From Leptotrichia sp. HSP-536 (lineage in GTDB: Bacteria; Fusobacteriota; Fusobacteriia; Fusobacteriales; Leptotrichiaceae): a stretch of 64,000 nt of DNA. The notes under the pieces are model-generated. The model had not been told where the DNA came from, did not search any database, and saw only the letters and a list, made by a program, of their open reading frames with translations. The translations under genes and the position numbers were made by a program. This document shows positions 1 through 10,473 of the stretch, piece by piece (position 1 is the stretch's first letter; each line of letters begins with the position of its first letter). The stretch spans positions 1,922,001 through 1,986,000 of the forward strand of contig NZ_CP165647.1 in assembly GCF_041199985.1 (NCBI RefSeq), given 5' to 3'.

Positions 1-2138
1 TAGTACTGAATAGCATCCTTTCCATTAATAGTTCCTGTTACCCCCGCATTTAAAGTAACCTTCGAACCGCTTCCTTCAGAATATGCCAAAGTAAACCCTT
101 CTCCACTAATTGATGAAGCTGTTAATGGTAACACTTGATTTGCTTTTAATGTTCCCCCATTTTTGGCAGCAAAAAGTATCGCATTTTTACCAGTCACTTT
201 AAAATTGTTAGCAGTATTGTTATATGTCAAACTATTATTTGAATTTCCATCTGAGAAATATCCTACATTATCTTCTCCAGCAACACTTATTCCACTAGTT
301 GCTGAATCATTAAACGTAAGTTTTGCTTGTCCTGCTCTAAGAGCTATTGAATTTTTAGAATTTTTCTCTAAATTCACATTATAATTATTTATATCTAAAT
401 TTGTAAATCCATTATTATTAACTGTAAAATCAAAATTTAGTCCAACTGAATTTTGAACTTTTTTTAGGTCTCCTTTGGTATCACCATAAGTAGCATCTTG
501 TGAAGTTAAAGAAGATCCTCCAATTTGAATATTAAATTTTGAATTAAAAAAATTATTTGAGCTAGTATCTGGTTCTGACAAGAAACTTGCTCCTACTGAT
601 TCATCTCCGTATATTTCAATCGGTGTATTAAGCTGAATATCTGCATGTGCCATTTGTTCACTGGAGGTATCATTATCAGTAGCTATCCCTAAACTATTTT
701 TACCAAATAATTGCATTTTTCCATTGTTAATTGAACTTCTTTTTATTCCTTGTATACTAATACTACTTGCACTGTATGCCCATCCTACACTTTCTGGCGC
801 ATAGAAAATTACACTTCCATCAGAAGCATTTTCTATTTTATCACTTTCTGAAGTTCCATAAGAATAAGCTCCAAATATATGATTCCCTGGAGTTGCTCCA
901 GTTAACGTTGTACCTGAAGTATCAACAAATGTTCCATTTTGTGCATGTCCTATTATATTTCCACTATTAACAAAAGTTATACCGCCTGTACTATCTACAT
1001 TATCTATATTTACTACTGCTATTTTATTTCCATAAATATTAGTATTTGCTTTATGTATTAATTTAGCTTCAGTATTTCCTGAAATCGATGGATTTCCCAT
1101 ATAATAAATTGAATTTAATTCCCCACTACTACTATTACCCACTACATTAACTGTCATTGTATTAGGCAATGTAATCACTTTTCCACTTAAAGCATAAAAA
1201 GCAGCTGTGTCATTACTCTCTCCTGCATCAGAAGCTGGTAAATGTGCAACAGGCAATCCTGTTCCAGGATTATTTGAAGGAGTATACGCTCCATTCTCAA
1301 CAGCTCCACTAAAATTATATTTAAGAGGATTTCCTACTCCGCTAAAATAGTTATTAAATGTTCCTGCCAGCACTTCCACTTGAGCAATTAAAGCATTATT
1401 TTGTAAAGGATTATCTACATTATAACCCCATGTCCAGTTTGGAACATTCTGATACGCCACATCTGTTGGAGGAGCTGAAGGAACCTGGCTAATATTAACA
1501 TTTTTAGGATTAATAACAGGCGGTGTTACCATTAATGGATCAAATGGCGGCAGCCCTCCTCCTGGTGTTGTTGGCCGAAACGTTGGAGCCTGTTTATTTA
1601 CTGCTATTGTTCTCAAAGAAGCATCTACTTCAATTTCTACTGGATTTTCGATAGCATCTGAATTTAAAGCCAATTTTGTTGCTCCATAACTCATCAAGTT
1701 ATTTTTATAAGAGTATTTTCCTAATGTTTTATCTCTTTGAAAAATTATGTTTCCCTCTTTGTTTCCACGCCCGTTATAAGAACTGCTCCAATCATTATAA
1801 GTGTAAGCAGTACCAGAATCCCAGCTATTCCACGGAGATTTTATAACATGATCGCCTTGTTCCATTAGCTGAATTAGTTCCAAATTAGATTTTTTCAATA
1901 ATTTATTATTTTCCCCTTTTACCTTTTTAAAGGTTTGATTTATATTTTTTATTGAAGTTGAAATTACCTTCTTTTTACTTTCTATTTTTGAATCACCTGC
2001 TGCAAAAAGATTGTTTGTAACCGAAACCATTCCACTAAGTAAAAATGTAATCAGTGTAGAATCCGTATATTTAAAATTTTTTGTTTTTTTTGCAAATACT
2101 CGTAAATCCTGTGATATTTTTCTAAGATTGTTTGTCAT
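1..2138 (-). CDS. Giant autotransporter adhesin, N-terminal part (cut by window edge)
   Basis: The reading frame is open from an ATG at 2138 to the window edge, giving 712 codons. The start is preceded by AGGGAG. The leader (MTNNLRK..., then KYTDSTLITFLLSGMVSV) is the extended signal/autotransporter-associated N-terminal domain shared with the two downstream paralogues. All three also share the motif ELIQLMEQGD followed by KSPW. A proline-rich linker (about residues 175-225) comes before a passenger rich in Gly, Asn, Ser and Thr with short repeats such as NSGNI and NNGKMQLFGKNSLGIA, which suggests a beta-helix. The C-terminal barrel must lie outside the window. As a type V secreted surface protein it probably mediates adhesion; the ligand is unknown. 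Confidence 0.85.
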   Translation of the reverse strand, partial: MTNNLRKISQDLRVFAKKTKNFKYTDSTLITFLLSGMVSVTNNLFAAGDSKIESKKKVISTSIKNINQTFKKVKGENNKLLKKSNLELIQLMEQGDHVIKSPWNSWDSGTAYTYNDWSSSYNGRGNKEGNIIFQRDKTLGKYSYKNNLMSYGATKLALNSDAIENPVEIEVDASLRTIAVNKQAPTFRPTTPGGGLPPFDPLMVTPPVINPKNVNISQVPSAPPTDVAYQNVPNWTWGYNVDNPLQNNALIAQVEVLAGTFNNYFSGVGNPLKYNFSGAVENGAYTPSNNPGTGLPVAHLPASDAGESNDTAAFYALSGKVITLPNTMTVNVVGNSSSGELNSIYYMGNPSISGNTEAKLIHKANTNIYGNKIAVVNIDNVDSTGGITFVNSGNIIGHAQNGTFVDTSGTTLTGATPGNHIFGAYSYGTSESDKIENASDGSVIFYAPESVGWAYSASSISIQGIKRSSINNGKMQLFGKNSLGIATDNDTSSEQMAHADIQLNTPIEIYGDESVGASFLSEPDTSSNNFFNSKFNIQIGGSSLTSQDATYGDTKGDLKKVQNSVGLNFDFTVNNNGFTNLDINNYNVNLEKNSKNSIALRAGQAKLTFNDSATSGISVAGEDNVGYFSDGNSNNSLTYNNTANNFKVTGKNAILFAAKNGGTLKANQVLPLTASSISGEGFTLAYSEGSGSKVTLNAGVTGTINGKDAIQY

Positions 2139-2432
2139 TGATTTTCTCCCTATTTTTATATTTTTTATTTATAATAGTCTAATTTTAAAAAGATTCACAT
2201 ATATAATGTAACTTTTTTATATTAAACCCCATTTAAGTCACTAATTTATTATAAACTTTGTTAATAAAAGATTAAAACCTCATATTTCCAAATAATTAAA
2301 ATATAATTTTTGATTTTTAAACGGAACATAATATTAATTGGATAGAATAGCTATAATTTTGAAGTTTGATTTCACATCAATATATAAAAATTTCAATTTT
2401 TTTGTTACCAAACTATTCTATCAAAAATAATA
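2139..2432. other. Intergenic stretch with repeat fragments
   Basis: No gene is seen. Bases 2221-2262 resemble the left half of repeat family A (ACCCCATTTAAG...). Bases about 2336-2370, read on the minus strand, resemble the core of repeat family B (TTATAGCTATTCTATC). It separates the first autotransporter start from the terminator of the second, so a promoter for the first gene should lie here, but I could not place one with confidence. Confidence 0.4.
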
Positions 2433-2470
2433 GAAAAAAGCAATGAAATTTGTTAAACATCTCATTGCTC
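2433..2470 (-). terminator. Rho-independent terminator of the second autotransporter
   Basis: On the minus strand the stem AGCAATGA/TCATTGCT (2439-2446 and 2462-2469) encloses a loop of about 15 bases and is followed by a T run. The same hairpin and loop recur nearly unchanged at 10275-10312 behind the next paralogue, so the 3' flanks were duplicated with the genes. Confidence 0.75.
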
Positions 2471-2486
2471 ATTCTTTTTATACTGA

Positions 2487-2596
2487 ACTAAACCCCATTT
2501 TAAAAAAGAAATTATAGTTTCTTTATTTTCTGACAAGAGGCCTTAGCCCTTGTTAAAAAAATTCATAACAAATCCACTGTTTAAATGGGAAATAGT
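2487..2596. repeat. Palindromic repeat family A, copy 1
   Basis: The ends pair as ACTAAACCCCATTT and AAATGGGAAATAGT, and the centre holds CAAGAGGCCTTAGCCCTTG. The copy begins 17 bases after the autotransporter stop codon. Related copies lie at 10346, 22421 and 53268, each just 3' of a gene. The structure resembles REP/MITE-like elements; function is inferred only. Confidence 0.7.
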
Positions 2597-2613
2597 ACAA
2601 ATAAAAACTAGGA

Positions 2614-5600
2614 TTAGTAAATAGCCCTAAATCCAATTCCACCTCTTACATTATTTCCTTTCGTATCATATCCAGCATTTACTGTAACCCCAAATCTTGT
2701 GTTATCCACTCCTACGTTCAAATCAAACTTACCATTTCCACGTCTGTCTTCCTTTTCCCCTCTGATTCCAAACTTGTCAGCTGTTGTGTATCTAACTCTT
2801 CCTTTGTTATTTACATCTCCAACTTTTCCAAGCTCGTTTTCATAAGCCGCTGTTACCCCAACAGATAACTTCGTTCTCACTGCCATTGGCTGAACATATT
2901 TAAATTCCATTCCAACTTCAGGTTTTACTGAGAAATAGTTGTTGCCCTTAACTTCCAGTCTCATTTCTCCTCTATCTTCCTTTATGTCGTTAAATCTTCC
3001 GTATTCCATCTTTAATGCTCCGTAAGGTCTTAAATGTGTTCTCTCGCTCATTCTGATGTCATAACCTAAATCTGTTTTTAATGCAGCTCCATAAGAATGA
3101 TAGTCTGACTTAGCTTGGAATATTTCATCCACAACTAAATATTTACGCTTCATATCGTTAATGCCTGCAAACACATCTCCGCCAACTGTCCATTGCAATG
3201 CTCCGTTGTGATCTGCTTTTGGTGACATTGTTTTAAATACTCCAGCCTTTAGCATTGTCTGGTTTTCTCTTGATTTTCCAATATCCTTGAACTTGAATCT
3301 GTTTGTCACAGCTCCTGCGTACCATCCACTTGAATTACCCAACTTGATCTTCTCATCTTCGTGAACATAGGCCACACCGTAAGCATTGCTTGTATAGTCA
3401 ATGATTCCGGCTGTATCAGTATTGTATTCGTCTCTCATGCCAAATACTTTGATTTTATTGTTTTGTTTAGACGGATTTCTCCAGTCATGCTTTAGGTATT
3501 TGAATTCTTTGTCCAATAAATTTCCAGTTGTATTGATTCTTTGCTGAAGGTTTCCGTATTGATGCCCCATCATTTCATCGAATGCTTGTGATAATAGAAC
3601 AGGTTCATTCTTTCCTATTGAATTTAATTTATTAAATAGTCTCTTTTCTCTTGAATCAAGCGCATTCATATCGTATCTTTGTTCTAATCCGTCTAAGAAA
3701 CTATATGGCGTAGTACTATTTTTAGCATATTCTTTATAGTCTACCTTAGTCATTAGAACACCTTGAATTTCACCATTTCCATTCAATCTTAGAGGTACTG
3801 CTGCCCAAGTCAGAGAACCAGATAAAATATTCCATTTATCTACTCCACTGTTAAGCAATACATTGTTATATCTCTTTAAGATATTCTTTCCTACAGTTAT
3901 AGTCTTAGCATTTGTATATTCAGCAGCTTCTGCTCCTATTATTAAGTCAGCTTCCTTTAATCCAGTTAAATTATGTAAACCTTCTATTGGATTAGTAAAG
4001 TTTACTCCTGATGTATCAACATACATACCTATCTTTGATACGGAACCAAAATCTTCATGTTCTTTTAAAATATCTCTATTGTAAGTTGCTTTAGCAATTG
4101 GATCATTAGAAACTTGAATTTCAGCTGTATTAGTTGCACTTGTAGTGTCTATTGCAGTTGGCGTTATAATGTTTCCAGCAGAATCTTTAATTTTACTATC
4201 TGTTAGTCCTCCTCTTGGAACACTCAGAGTTTTATCTCCAAATACCTTATCTCCTCCAGCAGTTCCTTCTATATTTTTAGTTGCTTCTGCTGAACTATTT
4301 TGAACATCGATATTTCCTGCCACAACATTATTATTTGCACCATTAGCAGTAACAATACCTTTTGAACCTGGAGCATTTATTCTAATCGTTCCATAGTTTT
4401 TAAATACAGTAGTAGCTCCTGTTGAATAAACTGCTATTGCATTTTGTGCAGCAGCATCTATTTCAATTAAACCACCTGCTCTATTTATACCTGTTGCTCC
4501 GCTTTCTAAGTACATCCCTATACCTTTTTTAGCTGTTACATGAATAGTTCCATAGTTTTCTGCTGTTGAACCTGCTCCTGATGCATACATTCCTATTGAG
4601 TTTTTATTTCCAACAGTTATTGTGCTGCCTGCCATATTTATAACATGTCCAACTTTATTTTCGCTTGGTCTGTCTTTATTAGTATATCCTGCTGCCATAC
4701 CTATGCTATATGATTCATTTTCTAAATCTGTTTTTCCTACTTTAATATTGGCATAGTTTTTAGCAATTCCTGTTCCTGTTCCAGCTTTGTATGCACTATA
4801 TATTCCAACATTTCCATCTCCAGAATCTAAATCCATAACACCATAGTTTTCTAAGTTACCAGCTACATAATACCCATAGTTTCCATTTCCAGCAGATGTA
4901 ATTACAGTATTTCCTATAACATTTGAGCTAGTATTAGAAGTATAAGTATATACCGAGTCTCCTTTCAGGTTTACTGATGTTAGGTTATTATTGATTGTTG
5001 TAGCGCCTGTTCCAGCATCAACAATACCAATAGAACCTTTTCCTATATCAAAAGCTGCTAAGTTATTATTAATTGTTCCAGCAGTTCCAACATAATAAAC
5101 TCCAACTGCTTCTTTATTTGCTCCTAAAGTTTCACCTATTTTCATTTTAGAGCCGGCATCTAAGTCAACATTTCCATCTTTTGCATAGATACCTATTGCA
5201 CCATCTCCTACTTCAACTTTAGCATTATTTTCAACAGTAGTTGATATTGTACTTCCATAGATACCTATCGAGTTCTTTCCAGCTTTTACTGAAGTATTGC
5301 TAAGTACTCTAACTTGTCCTCCATCTTTCAAATGAATAGCAACGCTTTGATCTGTACCAGCAGTATCCCCTACTTCAACATCAGCAGCGCTAATAATAGC
5401 ATGTGCCGCCCCTTCAGCATGTATACCTATTGAAGAAGTTCCATCTAATTTAATTTTTCCATTATTTGTATAAACAGATGGTGTAGCATTGTTTATAACT
5501 AATCCTTTTGCTCCTTCAGCTGTAGAAATTATTTCTCCTATATTAGTAAGAGCTGTTCCATCTTTCATAAACATACCGACAGAGTTTTTCCCTAATGTTA

Positions 5601-8600
5601 ATTTTCCAGTATTTTTTAAGCTTCCATTAACACCAGTCGAATAGAGCGCTGCACCATCAGAACCTATTACTATATCAGAATTATTCTCGATTCTTGCTCC
5701 ATTCGTTCCATATGACCCAACAGATTTATTACCTAATGTAATTGTTTTTCCAGCAGCTGTCTTTAATTCAAGAGCTGCTCCTGTTTTTCTTCCATTCATA
5801 TAGAAAGCTATATTTTCTTCTCCATTTAATGCGACGTTCGATCTCCAGTCAACTGTTGAGTTTTTAGCACTTACTAATGTAATTTTATTTCCAGAAAATG
5901 CCTTATCCTTATCATAAATTAAAGAAGAGTTATCCATTGAAAAATATGCAAAGCTCTTTCCATTTGGTACTACACTAACATTTTCGGTTAGACTTGCACC
6001 AACTGAGCTAAATGACATATCTTTCAAGTTAAAGATAGAGTTGCCATCTCCATTTAGAGTTACCTTGGATGAAAAATTTAATGTTCTTCCAGTAAATGAA
6101 CCACCCAAATTAAATGCAATACCATCTCCAGCCAGAACTATATCTCCAGCAGAATTAATATCAGAGTTCTTAGCATTTATTGCAATCCCTTTTAATCCCA
6201 TTTTAATTTTACCTGTATTTGATACAGTAGAATTTATTGAGTGGATTCCTATGCTTTCTTGTGAAGAAGAAAAATCTATTGTTCCGCTATTTGTTAAAAC
6301 AGAATCACCTATTGCTGATGTGTTTTCAGCAAATATACCGAAGGCTTTAGTTTTTCCACTTACACCTTTAATATCTCCAGCATTCGTTACAGAAATAGTT
6401 CCGTCTCCCAATGTAGAACTATTTAATTTATTAGCACCATATAGAGCAACTCCTTCTTGTCCAACAGTAACACTCGCTCCTGTACTATTTAATATCTTAG
6501 AACCTCCAGCTCCATAGATACCTATTCCGCTATTTCCTGTAACTTCTATTGTCTTATTATTTGTTAAAGTGATGAAATCTCCTGCCATAGCAGTAGTTGT
6601 TTTTCTGTTAGCAGCTGGTCCGCTTGTTATACTATCTCCTGTTAAATTAATAGTACCGTTATTTACAATAGATACATCACCAACTGTTCCAACATCTCCA
6701 GATGTTCCTTCATCATAATTACCTTGAAATAATGCTACTTGTCCTTGTTTTGTTCCTGCAATTGTTTTTGTGGCATCCAATACTATATTTGATGAACGGA
6801 AATCAACTCTATAAAAAGCATCTGGTGTTGGAGTTGAATCATCATTATCTAAATTGACATCTTGATTAATTGCAAGGTTCCCCCTGTATACAGAGTATAT
6901 TTTGTATGAACCAGTTGTAGGTGCTACTAATTGTACTTTTGTCCCTAATGCACTATTAATACTTGACAAGTTATTAACACTACTTAATTTTATACTTCCA
7001 CCAGTAGGCTTATGTAGAACCATAAATGTTCCTCCAGCTTGCATATTCACTTTTAATTTTTGTGCACCTGGAGTAAGATTAAACATTGCATCTAAGAAAG
7101 CAGGAACTCCTTGTACTTCTCCACTTACATTATTTATAGTTGCATTTTTAAGATAGAATCCATATCCTCCAGCTTCTATCTCAGGTTTTACAGTTCCTTT
7201 TAATGTAAACTGACCATCATATTGGTCAGGATTAGAAGATTTATAATTATAGAATAATAATCCACCTTTTCCTGCAATTAATTTTAAATTACCAGAAGTA
7301 TTATCTAATGTTACATCTGCTTCGTCTGAATACAGTGCTACTGCACCATTTTCTGATTTAACTGTTCCTTGTTTTAATTCAGTTTTAGTATGAGTTAGAT
7401 CAGTTTCTTTTGCATATAGTCCAATAGATTGATTACCTTTTACGGTAATTTTGGCACTTGCATTGTCCATCAAAAAGTGTCCTGTATTATATACTCCAGT
7501 AGCTTCAGCTCCATCAATAGTAATACTTCCTTCATTTTTAGCGGTAGAATGTGTTAAACCTTGTTTTAATGCTGCCATTCCAACAGAACCTTTTGAATCT
7601 CCAATCTTAATAGTTCCTTTATTTACAACTTCTGCTTTATTTGCTGCTAACATAGCAAAGTTATCTTTTGAGTCAGCTGTTCCCTCTTTATTTAATTCTA
7701 TTGTTGCTCCAGCATCATTAGTTGCAATAGCATATTTAGTATTAGCTCCTGATGTTGAACTTCCATTAGCTATCATACCCATAGCACCTTGTCCAGTAAG
7801 TTTAATATCTTTTTTATTAATAACCTCTGTATTTCCTGCGCTAGCTCCTTCATAAGTTAAATCAGCTTGATCTGCTCTCATAGCAACATTAAATTGATAT
7901 TTATCCGATACTTTTGGTGCAACAGCAGAAATTTTTATTGTTCCTTCATTGGTCATGTCTGAATCAATGTTTACAAACATTCCTAATGCATTTGAAATAT
8001 TATCTTTTAAAAATATATTTCCTTTATTTATTGCCTTACCTCTTGTAAGAGTTACCTTGGTTGTTACAGATTTATCTCTCATTAGAGCCATAGCTGTTGA
8101 ATTATCTGCTCTATCTGCATTATCTCCGTTAGTTGAATCTGGATTTTTTCTTAAAGTAATATTAGCATTTTGATCATTTACAAAATCAACTGCTCCAGCT
8201 ACTTCAGTAGCCGCATACTTCATACCATAGCTTTCAATACCTGATAAAAGTATGCTTCCTTTATTTATCATAGGTCTATTTGAATAACAATAATCTTTTA
8301 CATCAACATTAGCTGGATTTGGTAAATAAGTATACAGACCTATTGATTTTTCACCTCTAAAATCAATTACTCCAGTAGTGTCATTTATAATAGCACCACC
8401 TTTTACTTCATCTTCTTGAATCAAAGCTAAAGCAACTTTATATCCAACATAGCCATCAGTACTTCTCTTTATATGATAATCTTCAGTAGGTCCTTTTATT
8501 GTTAAATATTTTCCTACTCCTGCTCCAGAAGTATCATAAGTCATATTTTTTATCCAATTATCATTTTTTTCTTCCTTATCTGTTATAGTCCCAGCATTTA

Positions 8601-9927
8601 ATTGTGTTGTTTTATGCCCTTGTGACACTAAACCTAATGTAAGAATACCTCCTAAATTAACTGTATAGCCATTTGGTATTTTTAATGTATTTCCTGCTGC
8701 ATATACATCATCTGATTCAATAAATCTTGAGCCTCCTACAAAGAAATGTTGATTATTTTTATTTAGATTAGTTCCATTAGCTGAACTTGCTACAGGATCT
8801 GTATATTCATCACCAAAATTATATGAGTTAAAATATACATTGGTAGGTGCTACTGTTGTCGAACCCCAATCACCAGGACCACCACCTCTACCACTGTGTT
8901 CTCTTGGTTTATTTGTTCCTAAAGTAAAATCTTTTCTGGTCTCTGCATACATTTTAAATGCTAAAGAGGCTCTTTCTCCTGGTAAACCCCATAGCCCAGC
9001 TCTTGCTGGCCATGTATAGTGTAATATATTTTCAATATTTCCAGCTGCTCTACCAGCTAAGTTAAATCCATCTTTTGTATTTTGTCTTTCCTTAGTACCA
9101 CTATTACAACCAGCATTACAATCTGACCCTACCACTACTGCAAAAGTAGGTGGTACTGGTAAAGCAGGAGCTTCTACTTTTGGTGCTACTGGTGAAAATG
9201 ATGGAATATTAATATTTGGTGCTGCTGGTGTATTAGTTATTCCTAATGTCACGCTTGGACTTGGCTGAATTACATTAACTGGAGACACAGATAATGTTAT
9301 TGCACCCTTTTGAATATTTTTAGGTCTGATTCCAGCACTTATTTCTATTGAAATTGGGTCTTCATTTATTTGTGCTCTTCCTATTAAACCATAATTTAAA
9401 CCTGTGTCATTTAAATTAAATCCACCACTTGCTGCTATTATAGAATTTAATATTGCCTTTTGCTCTGCTGTTCTTGCTGATGTTGATCTGCCAAAAACAT
9501 TTGTACTTCTAGTATATACTCCTTCATAAGGATACTTCGCAGATTTATCCCCTCTTCCTTTATAAGTTCCGCTCCAATTGTTATAAAATCCATTAATTGC
9601 ATATTGCCAGCTGCTCCAAGGCGATTTTACAACATAATCTCCCTGCTCCATTAGCTGGATTAATTCTAAATTTGTATTTTTTAAATGCTTGTTATTTTCT
9701 GTTCTAGTTTTCCGAACTTTCTGATTTATCTCCTTAATTGATGTAGAAATAACTTGTTTTTGCCTTTCAATACTTTTATTTGATTTTGAAGCAAATAAAT
9801 TGTTTGAAATGCTTACTGCTCCTGTAATCAAAAATGTGACTAATGCTGAATCTGTGTACTTAAAATCCTGACACTTTTTTGCATATGTACACAAGTCCTT
9901 TTTAAGGCTTCTTAAATTATTTGTCAT
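2614..9927 (-). CDS. Giant autotransporter adhesin (2437 aa)
   Basis: Type V autotransporter. The ATG at 9927 is preferred over an upstream in-frame ATG at 9975 because GGAGAAG precedes it and MTNNLR... matches both neighbours. Order: leader domain (about 1-45), KSPW motif region, proline-rich linker (NIPSFSPVAPK), a segment with three cysteines after VVVGSD, then about 1800 residues of short Gly/Asn-rich repeats (NKGTIKI, SIGIYA, NNGKIKL variants) expected to form a beta-helix passenger. The last 280 or so residues (from NNKIKVFGMRDEY) form the outer-membrane barrel, ending in the aromatic terminus GFRAIY. The barrel and leader are nearly the same as in the next gene while the passenger differs, which suggests duplication followed by passenger divergence. 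The long frame is intact. Confidence 0.93.
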   Translation of the reverse strand: MTNNLRSLKKDLCTYAKKCQDFKYTDSALVTFLITGAVSISNNLFASKSNKSIERQKQVISTSIKEINQKVRKTRTENNKHLKNTNLELIQLMEQGDYVVKSPWSSWQYAINGFYNNWSGTYKGRGDKSAKYPYEGVYTRSTNVFGRSTSARTAEQKAILNSIIAASGGFNLNDTGLNYGLIGRAQINEDPISIEISAGIRPKNIQKGAITLSVSPVNVIQPSPSVTLGITNTPAAPNINIPSFSPVAPKVEAPALPVPPTFAVVVGSDCNAGCNSGTKERQNTKDGFNLAGRAAGNIENILHYTWPARAGLWGLPGERASLAFKMYAETRKDFTLGTNKPREHSGRGGGPGDWGSTTVAPTNVYFNSYNFGDEYTDPVASSANGTNLNKNNQHFFVGGSRFIESDDVYAAGNTLKIPNGYTVNLGGILTLGLVSQGHKTTQLNAGTITDKEEKNDNWIKNMTYDTSGAGVGKYLTIKGPTEDYHIKRSTDGYVGYKVALALIQEDEVKGGAIINDTTGVIDFRGEKSIGLYTYLPNPANVDVKDYCYSNRPMINKGSILLSGIESYGMKYAATEVAGAVDFVNDQNANITLRKNPDSTNGDNADRADNSTAMALMRDKSVTTKVTLTRGKAINKGNIFLKDNISNALGMFVNIDSDMTNEGTIKISAVAPKVSDKYQFNVAMRADQADLTYEGASAGNTEVINKKDIKLTGQGAMGMIANGSSTSGANTKYAIATNDAGATIELNKEGTADSKDNFAMLAANKAEVVNKGTIKIGDSKGSVGMAALKQGLTHSTAKNEGSITIDGAEATGVYNTGHFLMDNASAKITVKGNQSIGLYAKETDLTHTKTELKQGTVKSENGAVALYSDEADVTLDNTSGNLKLIAGKGGLLFYNYKSSNPDQYDGQFTLKGTVKPEIEAGGYGFYLKNATINNVSGEVQGVPAFLDAMFNLTPGAQKLKVNMQAGGTFMVLHKPTGGSIKLSSVNNLSSINSALGTKVQLVAPTTGSYKIYSVYRGNLAINQDVNLDNDDSTPTPDAFYRVDFRSSNIVLDATKTIAGTKQGQVALFQGNYDEGTSGDVGTVGDVSIVNNGTINLTGDSITSGPAANRKTTTAMAGDFITLTNNKTIEVTGNSGIGIYGAGGSKILNSTGASVTVGQEGVALYGANKLNSSTLGDGTISVTNAGDIKGVSGKTKAFGIFAENTSAIGDSVLTNSGTIDFSSSQESIGIHSINSTVSNTGKIKMGLKGIAINAKNSDINSAGDIVLAGDGIAFNLGGSFTGRTLNFSSKVTLNGDGNSIFNLKDMSFSSVGASLTENVSVVPNGKSFAYFSMDNSSLIYDKDKAFSGNKITLVSAKNSTVDWRSNVALNGEENIAFYMNGRKTGAALELKTAAGKTITLGNKSVGSYGTNGARIENNSDIVIGSDGAALYSTGVNGSLKNTGKLTLGKNSVGMFMKDGTALTNIGEIISTAEGAKGLVINNATPSVYTNNGKIKLDGTSSIGIHAEGAAHAIISAADVEVGDTAGTDQSVAIHLKDGGQVRVLSNTSVKAGKNSIGIYGSTISTTVENNAKVEVGDGAIGIYAKDGNVDLDAGSKMKIGETLGANKEAVGVYYVGTAGTINNNLAAFDIGKGSIGIVDAGTGATTINNNLTSVNLKGDSVYTYTSNTSSNVIGNTVITSAGNGNYGYYVAGNLENYGVMDLDSGDGNVGIYSAYKAGTGTGIAKNYANIKVGKTDLENESYSIGMAAGYTNKDRPSENKVGHVINMAGSTITVGNKNSIGMYASGAGSTAENYGTIHVTAKKGIGMYLESGATGINRAGGLIEIDAAAQNAIAVYSTGATTVFKNYGTIRINAPGSKGIVTANGANNNVVAGNIDVQNSSAEATKNIEGTAGGDKVFGDKTLSVPRGGLTDSKIKDSAGNIITPTAIDTTSATNTAEIQVSNDPIAKATYNRDILKEHEDFGSVSKIGMYVDTSGVNFTNPIEGLHNLTGLKEADLIIGAEAAEYTNAKTITVGKNILKRYNNVLLNSGVDKWNILSGSLTWAAVPLRLNGNGEIQGVLMTKVDYKEYAKNSTTPYSFLDGLEQRYDMNALDSREKRLFNKLNSIGKNEPVLLSQAFDEMMGHQYGNLQQRINTTGNLLDKEFKYLKHDWRNPSKQNNKIKVFGMRDEYNTDTAGIIDYTSNAYGVAYVHEDEKIKLGNSSGWYAGAVTNRFKFKDIGKSRENQTMLKAGVFKTMSPKADHNGALQWTVGGDVFAGINDMKRKYLVVDEIFQAKSDYHSYGAALKTDLGYDIRMSERTHLRPYGALKMEYGRFNDIKEDRGEMRLEVKGNNYFSVKPEVGMEFKYVQPMAVRTKLSVGVTAAYENELGKVGDVNNKGRVRYTTADKFGIRGEKEDRRGNGKFDLNVGVDNTRFGVTVNAGYDTKGNNVRGGIGFRAIY

Positions 9928-10274
9928 CTTTAACTTCTCCTTTTTCTCTTCTAAATTTCTTCGATTGTATAACATATATTTGGCAACCTAATTTTTTTCA
10001 CAAAAGGTCAAAAAATCCTTGCCTCAGGATATTCGTTTTGTTAAATTTTAAATACATATAGTTGTCAAACAGCTCTAATCTAAAAAAATTTTGTAACTTT
10101 GAACTTTTAAATATTTTCTTTCGAATTTTATAGTAAATATTATTTTAAAATTAATGTTACTTCAATAAATTTCAGTTCAATTATATCTTAAATCAAAATA
10201 TTTTTCAAATATTTTTTGAATTTTTTTAATTTTTTGGAGATAAAATTAAATTCTATATTAAAAACAAAAAAATA

Positions 10275-10312
10275 GAAAAAAGCAATGAAATTTGTTAAAC
10301 ATCTCATTGCTC
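10275..10312 (-). terminator. Rho-independent terminator of the third autotransporter
   Basis: The stem AGCAATGA/TCATTGCT (10281-10288 and 10304-10311) is followed on the minus strand by a T run. It is a near copy of the terminator at 2433-2470. Confidence 0.75.
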
Positions 10313-10345
10313 ATCTTTTTTCTTTTATGTTTGAATTTCTTTAAT

Positions 10346-10456
10346 ATTAAACTTCATTTAAAAAAGCAAAACCATATTTTATTTACTTACTGACAAAAAA
10401 CCTTAGCCCTCGTTAAAAAAATTCATAACAAATCCACTATTTAAATAGGAAATAGT
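10346..10456. repeat. Palindromic repeat family A, copy 2
   Basis: The ends are ATTAAACTTCATTTAA and TTAAATAGGAAATAGT, with a degenerate centre (AAACCTTAGCCCTCG). It starts 17 bases after the stop of the third autotransporter, the same spacing as copy 1, so it was probably duplicated with the gene's 3' end. Confidence 0.65.
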
Positions 10457-10473
10457 ACAAATAAAAACTAGGA

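Noticed and set aside
3863..8173. Several plus-strand open frames of 70-160 codons opposite the second autotransporter
   Set aside because: They are antisense shadows of a repetitive coding sequence, have no ribosome sites and have proline/valine-rich shadow composition.
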